In this document: piece after piece, positions 1 to 11,908 of the stretch | Layout of the letters: each line of letters begins with the position of its first letter | How positions within the stretch are numbered: position 1 is the first letter of the stretch | Origin: Tuctoria greenei | Lineage: Eukaryota > Streptophyta > Magnoliopsida > Poales > Poaceae | Direction of reading: 5' to 3' | Assembly: GCA_036927565.1 (NCBI GenBank) | Contig: JAYESD010000001.1 | Span: 70,389,751-70,453,750 of the forward strand | DNA: 64,000 bases | Made by a program: the position numbers and the translations under genes | Notes under the pieces: model-generated | Told to the model about the DNA's origin: nothing | The model's input: only the letters and a program-made list of their open reading frames with translations | Databases searched by the model: none

Positions 1-107
1 GGGATAATGCTGTTAAAATTGAATCACTAGAATCTGACACTAATCGTTTAAAGTCTTAGATATTTAGTTATGATTCTTGTTCCCCACGTGAGGTTATATA
101 TGAACAA

Positions 108-934
108 TTGTCCTCTTTAAGAAGTGCGCACACCTCCACACTTGATAAGCTTGAACTTGAAATTGAAAAGAACAAAAAACTTGATGCACTTAATGATAAG
201 AACTTGAAAGATGCTTGCTGTTCTACAATTGATTTGCATTGTTATACTTGTGATGATCTTGATAAGAAATTATATGATGCTACAAATGAGATTTCTATAT
301 TGAACAATGCTTTACGTTCTCATAAGTTAGACATTGTTCTAATTGCAAACTAAAAGGAAAAACTTCATGTAAAAACTGACTAGACTTGTCTAAGAAACTT
401 GATGATATGAATAGGACACTAGAGCGGTTTTATAATGGGAATAATAACATAAACTTGCTGCTGAATTCTTCCAAGTTTTGCAATGATAAATCTGGTTTAG
501 ATTTTGATTCTCATGCTCATGCTAAAGCACATTCACCTAAAATTGTAAAGTCATTAGGAAGTGGTTTGATTCAAGCAGTTCCTAAATATAAAGAAGTGAT
601 TTTCAAATTTGCAAGAGTGTTGTCTCATTCGGCTTCTAGTAAACATGTTGATTGCTCATCTAGATATGAACACAAAGTAAAATTTCGTTGTACCTACAGT
701 GGTAGAGATGGTCATGTCATAGATTTTTGTTATAGACTAGCTAAACAACATAAAAAGGAAAGAATACAAGCTAGATCTCATAACTCTCATGCCAAATTTG
801 CTGCACATGGTGAACCGAATGTTAGAAACATGCAACCTGCTTTAATGAGTCAAAAACATGCAAAATTTGTTCCCAAACCTACTATTTTTTGTGCTACACA
901 TGTCACACCTCATAGGTCAGTAGTTGGGTACTAA
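108..934 (+). pseudogene. Copia (SIRE-like) gag remnant, element CopA
   Basis: Two open stretches in different frames (108-353 and 386-934) make up a broken gag. The first is rich in Lys, Glu, Leu and Asn and looks coiled-coil forming, as in the long gag of SIRE/Maximus-type Copia elements. The second holds a zinc knuckle near 689-730, with the order C-x2-S-x4-H-x4-C. The second of the usual CCHC cysteines is Ser here, so metal binding is probably impaired. Gag would coat the element RNA in cytoplasmic particles. The remnant continues into protease and integrase segments downstream in the same orientation. No LTR is seen on the left because the window starts inside the element. The assignment rests on the knuckle and on the following pol segments; the lineage name is tentative. 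Confidence 0.7.
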
Positions 935-1080
935 AAACCTCAAAATTCGGCTCATAAACCTGCTATTTTATCCCAGCTTTCGCGTGTTAATTCCTGTTGG
1001 ACGTCGTGTGACTCAATACTAGATTCCTAAATGCCTTTTGACTAACCCCAGTATTGAGTCACCAACGTATTGTTCTTCTA

Positions 1081-2335
1081 TGTAGGTTACACACTTGAGG
1101 AAGGAGAAAATTTGGATTGTGGATTCAGGTTACTCACGCCACATGACCGGTAACAAAGAATGGTTCTCCCTCTCTTTTGTGTCACGTGTAGAGAATGTTA
1201 CTTTTGTCGATAATTCTTCAACTCCTATAATTGCTAAGGGTTAGGTTAGAGTAAATAATCAATACACTTTGAAGGACGTGGCACTTGTTAAAAATTTGAA
1301 ATACAACTTGTTTTTTGTTTCACAATTGCTAGATGAAAATCTGGAAATTATTTTCACTAAAAATTATTGTAAGGTTGTAGATTCAAATAGTGAACTTATT
1401 TTTAACATGTCTAGGTTTGGAAGATCTTTTTAAAGCTGATTTTGATGTGCCATCCTCTAAGCATAGGTGTCTAGTTGCTAATGATTCAAAAGACTTATAT
1501 TTTTTGGCATCGTAGACTTGGTCACGTAGGCTTTGATCATCTCACGCTTGTTAGTGCTCTTGATCGCATACTTGGGCTGCCTAAGCTTAAAGGGGACAAC
1601 AAATTGTATGCTCTTCTTGTAGACATGCTAAGATGGTTGTAGGTTCACATGCTCCTCTCACAATGACCATGACAACTGAACCGGGTCAAGTTTTGCACCT
1701 TGACACCGCATGTCCTTCACGTGTTCAATCTTTTGGAGGTAAATGATATGTTCTTTTGATTGTTGACGATTATTTTAGATCTTCTTGGGTTTACTTTATG
1801 GCATCTAAGAATGAAGCTTTTAGTCATTTAGAACTTTATTTCTTAGATTATCAATTAATCACCCAAGATCTTTAAAGGCAATTAGAAGTGATAACAAAAT
1901 CAAATTTAAAAATAAATTGTTTGATCACTTTTGTGCTGAAAATAGAATATATCATCAATTTTCTTCACCATACGTACCTCAACAAAATGGTGTTGTAGAG
2001 AGAAAGAACAGAAGCTTAGTTGAGATGGCTAGTACTATGCTTGATGAATATCAAACTCCTAGAAAGTTTTGGGCAGATGCAATTGCAACCGCTTGTTATG
2101 TCCCAAATCGTGTTTTCTTGCGTGCTAAGCTAGGAAAAACACCATATGAACTTCAGTTTTGACATAGGCCTAGTATCACATACTTTAGGGTCTTTGGTTG
2201 CAAATGCTTTGTTAAGAAACATGGTAATATTAATAAACTTGAAGCTAGATCTATTGATGACATGTTTCTTAGTTATGCATCTCATACTAGAGGCTATCAT
2301 GTGCTTTTGCGTTGCTTTGATGTTTTTATCATAAC
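1081..2335 (+). pseudogene. Copia protease to integrase remnant, element CopA
   Basis: Translated fragments in shifting frames follow the Copia pol order. Near 1110-1150 is the aspartic protease motif WIVDSG, with Tyr where related elements usually have Cys, followed by SRHMTG. Near 1500-1540 is a GAG-pre-integrase stretch with WHRRLGH. Near 1699-1835 is the integrase start with its first Asp and a DDY block. At 1885-2160 is the last part of the integrase core, with SDN, the phrase PQQNGVVERKN containing the catalytic Glu, and a following KFWADA block. After 2160 another frame continues the post-integrase region (VFGCKCFV, then RGYHVLL). Reverse transcriptase and RNase H are missing: the frame ends at about 2335, where AT-rich DNA begins. 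Several stops and shifts show that this copy is dead. Probably an old insertion truncated by deletion. Confidence 0.85.
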
Positions 2336-2756
2336 TTGAGTTTTACAAATCCAATTGATGTGATTCTTTTTGGGTTGTTTTCACAACTTGATTATCTATC
2401 ATATTTGAAAAGTTCACGTTCATTGATTTGTTGTTTCTTATATACACAAGTTTCTTTGCAGTATTACAGATCTGTTTTTACTCGGGTAGAACAAATTGAC
2501 CTTTTGTACGATCTTTCGATCATAACTTGAGTTTTTCTTGATGTTTTTTCGTGATCCTTATTGTCGTGTCTTTGTAACTTGATTCTCTATAATATCTACC
2601 ACTTTTGTCATAGTTGAACACGTTTAGATCAGTTGCACACACGATTTCTTTACATAATGATTTTCCGCTGAGGGGTTTTCGTTGCTTCCAGCTAAAAGTT
2701 TTAAATCTACCATTCACCCCCTCTGGTAGCTTTCCACGTGCTCTTTGATCCTACAC
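2336..2756. repeat. AT-rich remnant resembling the 3' part of a Copia LTR
   Basis: No coding potential. The phrase ataacttgagttttt occurs twice (near 2330 and 2522). The stretch near 2701-2725 (accattcaccccctctggt) resembles the pyrimidine-rich end of many grass Copia LTRs. No primer-binding site follows, so this may be the 3' LTR of CopA, joined to its integrase by a deletion. Assignment is by resemblance only. Confidence 0.35.
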
Positions 2757-3718
2757 AAAGGATTTGATGTTCTTGAATGGAAGATTTCTACGTCTCACGA
2801 AGTAGTAAAATCTGATGAGACTGGTACCTTTCCCAGTCGTCTGGAGGGTAAAGAAAGTCCTGAACAGTGGCATGCAGGGGCACACGCCCACCCACATCCC
2901 GCAGAAGTGGATGAATATCTCCACCTATATGATTGAGTGGGGGCTGAGGTGCTGAAATTGAAGCTCGTACACTTCCAGCAGCATCATCAAGTTGGAGATC
3001 AACAAAACTAGCCCAACCATGGTGTACGCCGTGAAGGAAACGATATCGCCAGAGCTCTACTTATTGAAAGGGATATTTCCGCGGCAAATCGCATTGTTGA
3101 AGGAGGGGTTTTGCCAGCCCATACACTTACGGACCCTTACGAGATCACTCCTGCTCACAAGTTTACTAGGGGAAGTCCGAGTTCCATCACCGCAAAGTGG
3201 AGCGAAAGCGGAGAACGCGGTGGAGGGGATGAAGCGAAGAGCTCTACGCCCGAGCAAACAGATCGAGGCGTAAGAGTTCTCTCCCCCTGCAAAGCCTTTT
3301 CCTTTATTAGCCTCTACAACACTTGGATTGCAACTGCACACAGAGCCTGATCATGCACCGCATAGTTACCTCGTCTATGACAAGGGGGCCCAGGTTCACT
3401 TTGCCAAAAAAAGTCGCACCAGGTGAACCATTGTCATGATGGAAAGTTGGAAGCCCGAGGGCAGCGGTCTGACAGGGCTACCAAGATTGTGCTGGAAACC
3501 GATACAAAAATCGTATTGGAAACTAGCGCCCTTCAATTGTGTGAGATCCGCACGGCATGTATCTCACCTGCCAAACCAAGAAGAGCCACATAGCGATGGC
3601 ACAGGAGTGTGCCGTCATTTCAACCGCCCAAGTGAAAAGTCGAAGCAACAATGCAGGAAGAAATATTGGCCCCACATCCGGGATTGAAACCTCACCCCGA
3701 GGTGGGACTGGGGGCCAC
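2757..3718 (+). other. Non-coding 3' internal segment of a Tat-type Gypsy element (TatA)
   Basis: No recognisable domain. The segment ends in a purine-rich tract (gtgggactgggggcca, near 3703-3718) immediately before a TGTCGATACC LTR start. This matches the non-coding region between pol and the 3' LTR in Tat-lineage elements. Short overlapping open frames on both strands here look like chance. The left boundary at about 2757 is where the Copia-like DNA stops and is approximate. Confidence 0.4.
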
Positions 3719-4931
3719 TGTCGATACCCTGCAGACCATGTATCCTCTCATACCAGAAGAGGACACGTTGAGTCCCACTTTCCAGGAAAGTGGACCTTCG
3801 GAGGCCAACACGTGTCCCGCGCTGCCAGACCTGCCTCTCTCATAATGGTGGCTCCAGCGCTGCCATGTGCCCCGCAGTGCCGGACCTGCCTCCCTCCTTA
3901 GACTATCCACACCCGTTTCCTTTAAAGCATACTTTAAACACTATTGTCCTTATACTTTTCCAGTATCTTCCTCTAAATTCTCTAAATTTATAACTATCCA
4001 GTATGCTTTACAGTATGCCTGTACGGACGACCTACAGGTGGCTCCGGCGCTGCCACGTCTCTCGCATTGCCGGACATGCCTCCCTCCTAAGGGTGGCTCT
4101 AGCGCTGCCACATATTCTACAGTGTTGGGCCCGCCTCCCTCCTAAGAGTGTCTCCATCGCTACCACGTGTCTCACAGTGTCGAACTTGCCTCCCTCCTAA
4201 GGGTGGCTCCAACGCTATCACGTGTCTCACAATGTCGGACTTGCTTCCAAACTAAGGGTGGATCCAGCACTGCCACGTGTCCCATGGCATCAAACCTGCC
4301 TCCTTGCAAAGGTAAGCTCTAGTGTTTCCACGTGTCCTGCGGCGGCGGACCTGCCGTCCTGCTAGGGGAAGGTCCAACACTACCACGTGTCACGTGTCCG
4401 GACCTACCTCTCCAACGTGAAGAACTCTGGGATCTCCAACGGCGTGGACATTCAAGGCTATAATTCAGCTGTTACAAGGCCTGGTTAACGCGTCATTAGT
4501 TCGGCATTAATGACGCACAATCAGAGGACCATCAAGCGTGGTAACGCTGCCATCAAAGCACGTTATCACAGTAATAAACCACTGTTAAGCACCCATAACG
4601 TGTACAAGGTGTTAATTACCGCTGAGGCGACCTGTCGGGCCTCAGTACACTATAACAGCCAGTCCTTGTCATATAAAGAGTTGCGCTACATGGTAGACCT
4701 ATCCAAGCCAATCTAATGCCAAGGTCATTGTGACTAGCTCACTTGCATACTCGATCATACATACAACACACCCCCCGTGGAGTAGGGTATTACGCTCAGG
4801 CGGCCTGAACCACATAAAATCACCGTGTCACTCTGTTCCTAAGTTCTTGATTTTATGCCCCCTCCTAAAAAAGAACCACCGCAAACTACTTCTTAGTAGT
4901 ACTAGAGAAGTTTCGATCACACACTTTGACA
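3719..4931 (+). repeat. LTR of a Tat-type Gypsy element (TatA)
   Basis: Begins TGTCGATACC just after a polypurine tract and ends ...TTTGACA at about 4931. The LTR at 56408-57273 starts TGTCGGTACC and ends ...ATGACA. The two share a block near their 3' ends (4772-4808 and 57116-57150) containing gtggagtagggtattacgct and ggcctgaaccac. A TATAAAG box-like site lies near 4674. The left partner LTR is not in the window, so this is the 3' LTR of a truncated element. The exact 3' end is inferred by comparison. Confidence 0.75.
4037..4420 (+). repeat. 55-bp tandem repeat with G-box cores inside the TatA LTR
   Basis: Seven consecutive units start at 4037, 4092, 4147, 4202, 4257, 4311 and 4366, a period of 55 (once 54). 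Each begins like ggtggctccagcgctgccac, most carry CACGTGTC or a one-base variant, and most end in a block like gacctgcctccctcctaag. Degenerate copies lie to the left at 3790-3902. CACGTG is the core bound by plant bHLH and bZIP factors, so the array may act as a promoter element of the LTR. That role is inferred. Confidence 0.9.
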
Positions 4932-6110
4932 GGCATTACACAAACTTGGCTCCGATTGTTGACCTAGCTATTTTTAGCTGTCGCGCTCTCTCTCCCAACA
5001 CTTAGCACTCTCTCGACCTAGAAACCACAGCTCTAGCACCTCGACCAACTCGTCCTCATAGCACACCGCCCCCTGATTGTCCCGTCTCCGGAGCACGCCG
5101 CCGCCTGATCATTCCCTCTCTAGAGCACGCATCCGCCTGGACCCTGCACTCGGAGCATGCTGATGTTGTCCCTCTTCCTCAACTTTCTCATCACATTGTC
5201 GCGCTGCCGCCATCGAACTCGACCTTGGTATGATCATTTATGCGCTCTCTTCCAACACAGCCAGCATGCTGTCATCAGAGAGTTGAGGAACCGCCGTTCC
5301 GGTGCCTCCGCCTCCTCGTCCCCAGAGCACGCTGACATCTGATTGTCCCTGTCCCTGGACCATGCTGCCGCCTCGACCCTGCCCTCAGAGCATGCCGCCG
5401 CCATCAACCCCGACCTCGGTAATCGGTATGATCAAGCCCTAACCAACACATTTACAAATTTGCTCAAACTGTTTGTGCGAATGTGATTGCAATTTTGGTA
5501 ATGTTTTATAGGATTTTAGTGATTTTATTGATTTTGAGGATGTCTCAGTCGAAACATCAGCAACAGACTAAAGAGGCTTGACAACACTCCATGTCTGCTT
5601 AAGCATGGTTGTATTTGGAGAGCTGACGAATTGCAATGTATGTGTAACTGCATTTATTTTACTCTATTATTAATCTTTTGCTTATTCTCATTTTATCGTG
5701 TGGCAAGACTACAAAACCGCCTTCAAGAGCGCATTGCAGAGAGGCTATGCAGGTTCATCGTTGATGAAGTCATTGATCTAAAGGAATAATTTCATTACGG
5801 TATACATGATTAGATGATGATAGCTATGATCTGTGTAATTAGTTACTTGGTAAGCAGGATGAATAGGGAGCATTCTTTGTGTAATTAGTTACTTGCTAAC
5901 AACGATTGACACTTCATTAATATTTGGTTGGTCAATATAATTCAATGTGTGATATCCATTTGGCAATGTATGTGTATGTTGCTGACACTGGCAATGCGGG
6001 TGCCAAATCCAGGCTAGATCCAGGATGCACCCACTAAGCAGGGTAAATAGGGGGTGGGGGCATCTAATAGGAGATATGCATTTAACATGGTACGCATCCT
6101 ATTAGTGCCA
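4932..6110. other. Unassigned DNA: C-rich block, then AT-rich block
   Basis: From 5000 to about 5440 the DNA is C-rich and made of loosely repeated phrases around ggagcacgccgccgcctga and gagcatgc. No frame looks like a known protein. At 5590-5640 and 5708-5790 two short stretches translate to peptides that could be split exons (containing CLLKHGCIW and then ERLCRFIVDEVIDLKE before a TAA). I do not recognise the family. They may be gene pieces carried by the CACTA element that ends at 6481. Nothing else is identified. Confidence 0.3.
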
Positions 6111-6481
6111 CAATGTAAAATCCATTAGATACATCGGCGACAAGAAAAGAAGAAAGTACGTCTCTGATATTAGAAGTAAAGGAGACGGTCAATTCTACAG
6201 ATTCATCTCGGATTGTTAACCTAAAGAAGACAGTCACACTTAAAGCTCGTCTCAGATTACTTAGGGAAAGGAAACGAGCCTTTGTAACGCCTGTCTCAGA
6301 TTTTTTACATAAAGGAGATGGGCTTTCGTCAAGCTCGTCTCCAATGTTTGCAAATCAGCAACGCACCGGCTTGCCCGTCTCCGATGACTCCGTAATGTGA
6401 GACGCGATGACGGAGATGCGCGGTTTGCTCGTCTCTATTCTTCATGTGGGCTCGTCTTGAATAAGACTTTCTCACGTAGTG
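6111..6481 (+). mobile_element. Right terminus of a CACTA element (CACTA-1) with subterminal repeats
   Basis: Ends in ...tttctcacgtagtg at 6481, which on the other strand reads CACTACGTGAGAAA, a CACTA-type terminus. The preceding 350 bp hold many short copies of GTCTC and GAGACG in both orientations (for example near 6156, 6190, 6246, 6290, 6340, 6383 and 6435), as expected of subterminal binding sites for the TNPA-type protein. The left terminus was not found, so element length is unknown. It may reach into 4932-6110. Confidence 0.7.
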
Positions 6482-7100
6482 AGAAGGGATTGATCATGCT
6501 TTTTGCTCTTGGTTGATTCTCTCGATTTGAGTTGTTGATTTGAGTCGTTGTAATCTGACTTCTTTTTGAGCTGTAAGCTTGTGGGAGCCTCAAATTGTAA
6601 GTTGCCCCCAAGAATCGTTGTATTCACCCCATGATTTAGTGGAAGAACAAGCCGACCTTCGTGGTGGCTTGGTGAGGGTAGGGTTTAAAGAGACCCGGTC
6701 CTTCGCGGACTCCTCAACGGGGGCGTAGGCTTCTTCATGAAGATGAAGCCCGAGATAAATCCGCGTGTCTCTAGCTTCATTTTACCTTCATTCTTCATTA
6801 GATCACATTAGGATTCTTACCATTCATTGCTTGAATCTTGCGATCCTCCTAGCTAAACTTGTTTACACTAATTGCAATTGTTGTACTAGGTTGCTAGGCT
6901 GTCTATCTTCATTTTGCATTAAGTGGATCGCTGAAAAACACATAAAAATCCTTCCTTTCTTGCATTTAACTTCTTTGACTGGACTAGTGTGCCCCCAGGC
7001 CGGACTAGTCCGCCCCTTGTGAACTGATTAAGTTTTCAATTAATTAATTTTAGATTTTAGCCTATTCACCCTCTCTAGGCAAAAATCAGCTAGAGTCCAT
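6482..7100 (+). repeat. Probable Copia LTR fragment
   Basis: Non-coding. The end (taattttagattttagcc, then attcaccctctctaggca near 7066-7083) resembles the 3' end of grass Copia LTRs. A CCGGACTAGTCC palindrome at about 6992-7003 is shared with the CopB LTR. No primer-binding site or TSD was found. Could be a solo or truncated LTR. Confidence 0.35.
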
Positions 7101-7410
7101 GTACCACGCAGCAAATGGTAGTTGGCCATCTCGTCCAGAGAGCTGCCGGTCCGACCGCCTGGAGTCATGTTCTCACTATTGTAGCCAGCGTCCTAACAAC
7201 TGTAGAGAGGCACGGTCGGACTGCTAGGTGTCCAGAAACATGGTGGTTCATGTACAGATGCGTCGTAGGATCCCTGAGCGAAGAGACTGCTGTGGAGGAG
7301 AAAACGTGTGGGGGCATATCGGAAAGCCTGGTGGAGGACCAAGATGAGGGGCAGCTCAACCCAAGAGCTACATGGTCCCTCTGCCATTGCGCTACGGGGT
7401 GACAAACGTA
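7101..7410. other. Unassigned spacer
   Basis: Moderately GC-rich with short open frames on both strands and no recognised motif. Lies between the LTR-like fragment and the first sequence that matches the internal region of the LARD elements. Confidence 0.3.
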
Positions 7411-8838
7411 GATGACTTTTTGAAATTTCCATAAATGTATATAAATGCCCATGTTACATTTCAAGGTTAAGAGATATGACTGTTCAATGTTCACGGATTT
7501 TCGGGTTGAGTTTAGTAACACCTTCACATATGTACTAGTTTAAACTCAAAATTCCAAATCCTTGTGTTCCGAATTTGGAAAACTTTGAATTACAAAGTTG
7601 TATCACATCTCCTCCCCTTTCTAGAGTTGTATAACAATACTCCAAAAGATGTTCCTACAGGGAGATACTGCAAAAATATAGATATTGGTTCATTAAGTTG
7701 GGAAATTGTACCAGTTTTTGTTTTTGATGATTTTCACCAGTTGGATGTGATTTTTTTCCTGGAGGTCAACAGAGAAATTGTAGTGTACTTCTCAACCTTT
7801 CTAAAAACTATTTTTCACACATGCATTGGCTAAGTCAATAAAGGGATATGCACTGTCAAAGTTCAGCAACTTGCTGGCAGAACCACACAGTGAGATGTAA
7901 CTATCATAGATTCTAGATGTAATTTATTTTCATGCTTCAATTGTGGGAATTTGTTATGAGAATTAACAGAAAACTTGTAGATTAGAGTTACATACCTGAA
8001 ACGGACTCGAATTCTCAATGTGTACAACGTAATCCAAATGACATGTCGGTACTACGTTCCTTACCAAATAGAAAATCCTAATCAGATTATTTCTGGCATA
8101 TACGTCTTATAGGTGGCACTAGAATCGAGCACTCGCAATAATCTAACACGGTTAGTGTACCTGCAGAAGACACACAATTACAAATCACTGACTAATGACT
8201 ATAGCACGACAAGGGTGATGCCCTGTATCATTCCATACAGTCGTTCTCAAGGAGTGCACATCTCACGAAATGTGATTGTGTTTCAACACCACACGACGGG
8301 AGACTCCAGTAAAGTGCATACGAGTAGACATGATCGAGTATGATAGCCCCCAATGGATATCACCTACTACCCCAGAGAGGCACGCCGATGGTGAGCATTG
8401 CGTATGGCTCATTGAACATGAACTGTTCAAGAGTTGCATACTATCGTGTTTTTGACAACACGATGGGGCCGCCACCCCTTTTGCCTGAAGCGCGCTAGGG
8501 TTTTAGCGCTTGCATATATTCTAAAAAACATGAAGAGTTTCATAGACTCATATTAACTCCCATGCCAAGCAACAGGCGACAAGCCCATACCACCTCTCGT
8601 ATGATGAGCTTACCAAAATTGATATGCTTTCGGTGGCGTATCTTACCTCTTACCTAAACGTATGTGCGTTGTTATAGAATATAATAACAAATATGTCAGC
8701 ATTGCCACCTTAAGAAACTAAGCCAATATCAGTCCTTATGTGGGCCTAGTACTGAATCCTTACTCATAAGTCTATTGTTTTAAAAAAAATATCCATTTCT
8801 AGGTGTGCTATTCTCAATGCAGTTCTGATGCCAGTCTA
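7411..8838 (-). mobile_element. Internal region of a minus-strand LARD-like element (LARD-R)
   Basis: Read on the minus strand, this matches the 5' internal region of LARD-F in the same order. The stretch 8631-8833 matches the DNA just inside the LARD-F primer-binding site (21585-21790). 8286-8345 matches about 22060-22130. 8113-8175, with tgtacctgcagaagac, matches about 22215-22290. 7583-7700 matches about 22900-23030. No coding domain is present, as in LARD-F. The 3' part of the internal region and the 3' LTR are missing, so the element is truncated near 7410. Confidence 0.7.
8822..8833 (-). other. Primer-binding site of LARD-R
   Basis: The plus strand reads gttctgatgcca, which is TGGCATCAGAAC on the minus strand. 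This is two mismatches from TGGTATCAGAGC, the initiator-tRNA-Met type site of LARD-F. It lies five bases from the inferred LTR end at 8839. Confidence 0.7.
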
Positions 8839-11800
8839 TGAGGACCCCAGGTCCCGACATTTCAGGAATCACATTAGGTGATGTTGTGCGATGCAACATC
8901 CAATAGCACAACAAAAAGGAACTCAAAATCCATAACATAAGTGAGGATGTTACATTATTTGTTTTATTTTACAAAAGAAAGAGTAACAATAGTGGAAGTC
9001 TTTAGAAGAAACTCTCTCCAACCTAGCTACTGCACAAGTGAACATATCCAACCCGCGAATACTCCACACTAGCAACATCAAAGCAAGCTGCAACGTACAG
9101 GGCCTCCATGCAGCATTATACCTCGAAGAGGTAATGCTGCAACACAAAAGCCTTTACATAGATAGCAGTAGCTACAAAAATATAAATTCACAAACCGTGA
9201 GCATAAATATCAGCAAGACTTAACTGTCTCACCTAACCATGAAACTCTATATGATAGGGAACTTTGCCAACTGAAAGCTGGAATTTGCATAAGAGCGAGA
9301 TCAGCTTTTAAACTGCCAAGTCAATTTATTACTACGTCACAACGCAGTGAACATGCGGTAATCATTAACCGCGAGGGATGGTGACTCAAATCGATTTACA
9401 CCTGCAGAGATAACCCGAATTGCACGACACATACACCCGCAAAGAAGAGACGTGCGGTGTTCATCCCTACATCAAATTCGGCAAATTTTCACAAGGTACT
9501 CCAATGCTGAACCAGTTCCACCATCCTGAGCAGAAGGTCCACTACCCGGACAGTGATGTTGTTCGTTAACTGATTTACACCTAACTGCCTTCCCCACACC
9601 GGTCACAGATGGTGGTATAAGTTTCGACACAAGAGTGATCAAGTTACATTAGTTTTCTGGGTCTCATATATCCAGTATGCAACAAGTACATTTCAAACTT
9701 GTCCAGCGGAGCTGCATACACTACGGTCCTTAATCTACACAGGAGCAAATATGCCCATAGAATCACATCTATTGCATCTCTACATCCTACCCGGTCTCCA
9801 AGATATCTAGCAAGTAGGATCCGCTACTCGACATTTTCCTACTTCTTGCAAGTAGCTTCCGATTACTTGACTTCTATGCATATCTCGCAAGTAGGTTCCG
9901 CCTACTTAGCTTATTGTAACCAAAAAGTGAACTCTCGGGAGTAATGTTTAAGTACTCGACTTCTACCTACTTCTCGAGAGTAATATCCCATTTACTCGAC
10001 TTCTACTTGTACCACCGTCCAGGGCACTAAGGCTCCGCTACACTGTTCCACGTTAACTGAGGTTAACCCCTAGTACCTTTCCAACGTCCGACCTATGATG
10101 GTGATTATGTCTCGCAAGCAGTATCCAACTACTTGACTTCTAATCTCAAAATAAAACATCTCGCAGGTAGATTCCATCTACTCGACTTCTACCAAACAGT
10201 CTATGTGATTAGCATAACTCTAACAATACAAGGACGACTTTACCCTACACTCTAAGGGTTATTTGGCTCATGCATATGGAGTGACATCCAAACTAGACTT
10301 AAAATAACAACAATACTATTAATCAAACATATGACTATAGAGTAAAACTTTATAAAAGCTTCTATATGAAAATCGGGGCTTGCCTTAATATAGGTATGGG
10401 ATTTAAAGTCAGTGGAGAGATGAGATCAACAACTTGATGCTCCAATGATGATGAGACAATCAACCACTGCTGGTTTCGATCGAAGCTCCAAAGTAACCCT
10501 CGCCCCGATGTCTATCGAGATGATCATGCATATAGATAATCAAAAGGATGATTTAGAATTTGAAAGTAGAAGACTAATGAATTCAAATCCAAATAGCGGC
10601 TAGTCAAAGACTTCTTTAGAAGATTTCAATTAAGATTGTTCAAATCAAAAGGATGGGTTTTCACTAATTCAACTTTGAAGTATAAATTAGGTTTATAGGT
10701 TTTTAACATACACGTAAGGATATTACAATTTGTTCCTAAAGTTCCTTTAATCAAACAAGGTTGAAACTTTGTATTTAAGTTGTTGGGTATATGAAATAAT
10801 ATTAGGCAAAGTTCTATATTTTCTACTAAAAGGATTCTCCAAAATAAAATTTTCAAAACTAAATAAGGTTTAAAAGGAATACAAGGATATTCAATTAATT
10901 TATGATGATCCATAGATCAAATGGGAGTGAAATTTTTTGATAAGGTAATAGGTTATACTAAGATCTTACGAGAATATTTTCAGAATTTTATACTATCAGG
11001 ATGTTGCATAAGAATTATTCTAAGGTTTCATTTATCTGAATTTTGTACAAAATTATAGTGTTGTTCATGTCAAATAGATTTGCTCACTGCAAAGATAAGG
11101 TCATAAGAGATCCATAGAATTTTGTTTCATAATTTTAGGATCTTTCTACTAATTATAGTGATTTTCAGAATTGTGAACATTTTCTCGATTTTTATTAGAA
11201 CCAAAAATGGGAAAACAACTAATGGTCAATGACTGGTGGGCCCCACCCGCCAGCTTCTTCTTTCTTGTGCAGGGAGGGGGGCTCCGCCACGGGCGATGGC
11301 ATAGCTCACCGACTCTTCGCCGGAGGAGGCCAGAGGCAACGGATTAAGACCCAAATCGATGTAAATAACACGGGGATGATGGGCTAGTGCTTTCTGGGGC
11401 GCAACATCAACCGAAGCACATGGCGGCGATCTTCGATGAGCTCGGTCTTGTTGAATATTGCACCATAAACCTAGGTACAAGGCTCTAGAGAATCATGGGA
11501 ACATGAAGAACCTCTAAATGTCTTCCAATCGAGGTATTGGCATATGGACATCGAGGCGCATTGGGTGTAGCAAGATAAACCCAATGGCGGCCACAAGATT
11601 TGAAATTCCAGAGCCGATACTCGATGAATCAACAAATGGTTTGATCTGGGATGACCGTTAGAACTTCTATTTCTATGGTGTAAAAGGAATTGGGATTAAT
11701 CTATGATGGAAGGATAATTCCCATGAAACTTGGTCATGGTCTGCATGAACATCGATGGAAATAAATAGAATTAGGTCAAGCCGAGGCCGTGCCATGATAA

Positions 11801-11908
11801 ACATGGAGTAGGGAGACGAAGGAGAGGTGAAGCCAACCTTTGTGTCAGTTTACTTGAGTTAGGGAAGCTGTTATGCCATGGGGCGACAGTGCAGCATTGA
11901 GGCACGAT
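8839..11908 (-). repeat. LARD-R 5' LTR, proximal part, cut by the CopB insertion
   Basis: On the minus strand this is the 3' part of an LTR related to the LARD-F LTR. 8839-8990 matches the LARD-F LTR end, including the phrase around gtgcgatgc and a run like acaaaagaaagag. 9320-9440 (attactacgtcacaacgcag, ccgcgagggatggtga, gcacgacacatac) matches 20760-20890. The rest is more diverged. The LTR is interrupted at 11908 by a Copia element and resumes at 42726. No protein-coding gene is supported here. Confidence 0.7.
9807..10197 (-). repeat. Seven copies of a roughly 38-bp partly palindromic unit in the LARD-R LTR
   Basis: Units near 9807, 9842, 9881, 9933, 9971, 10109 and 10159 each read roughly tctcgcaagtag, a short spacer, then ctactcgacttctac. 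The half sites agtag and ctact form a small inverted repeat. LARD-F has one copy at the equivalent place (near 20100-20140, opposite strand), so the unit has multiplied in this copy. Function unknown; it could bind a protein or form a hairpin. Confidence 0.8.

Noticed and set aside
2992..3350. Several short open frames on both strands in TatA DNA
   Set aside because: They overlap one another, match no family, and lie in the usual non-coding part before the 3' LTR.
9807..10197. Second CRISPR-like array
   Set aside because: Units are partly contiguous and imperfect inside a plant LTR; better explained as local amplification.
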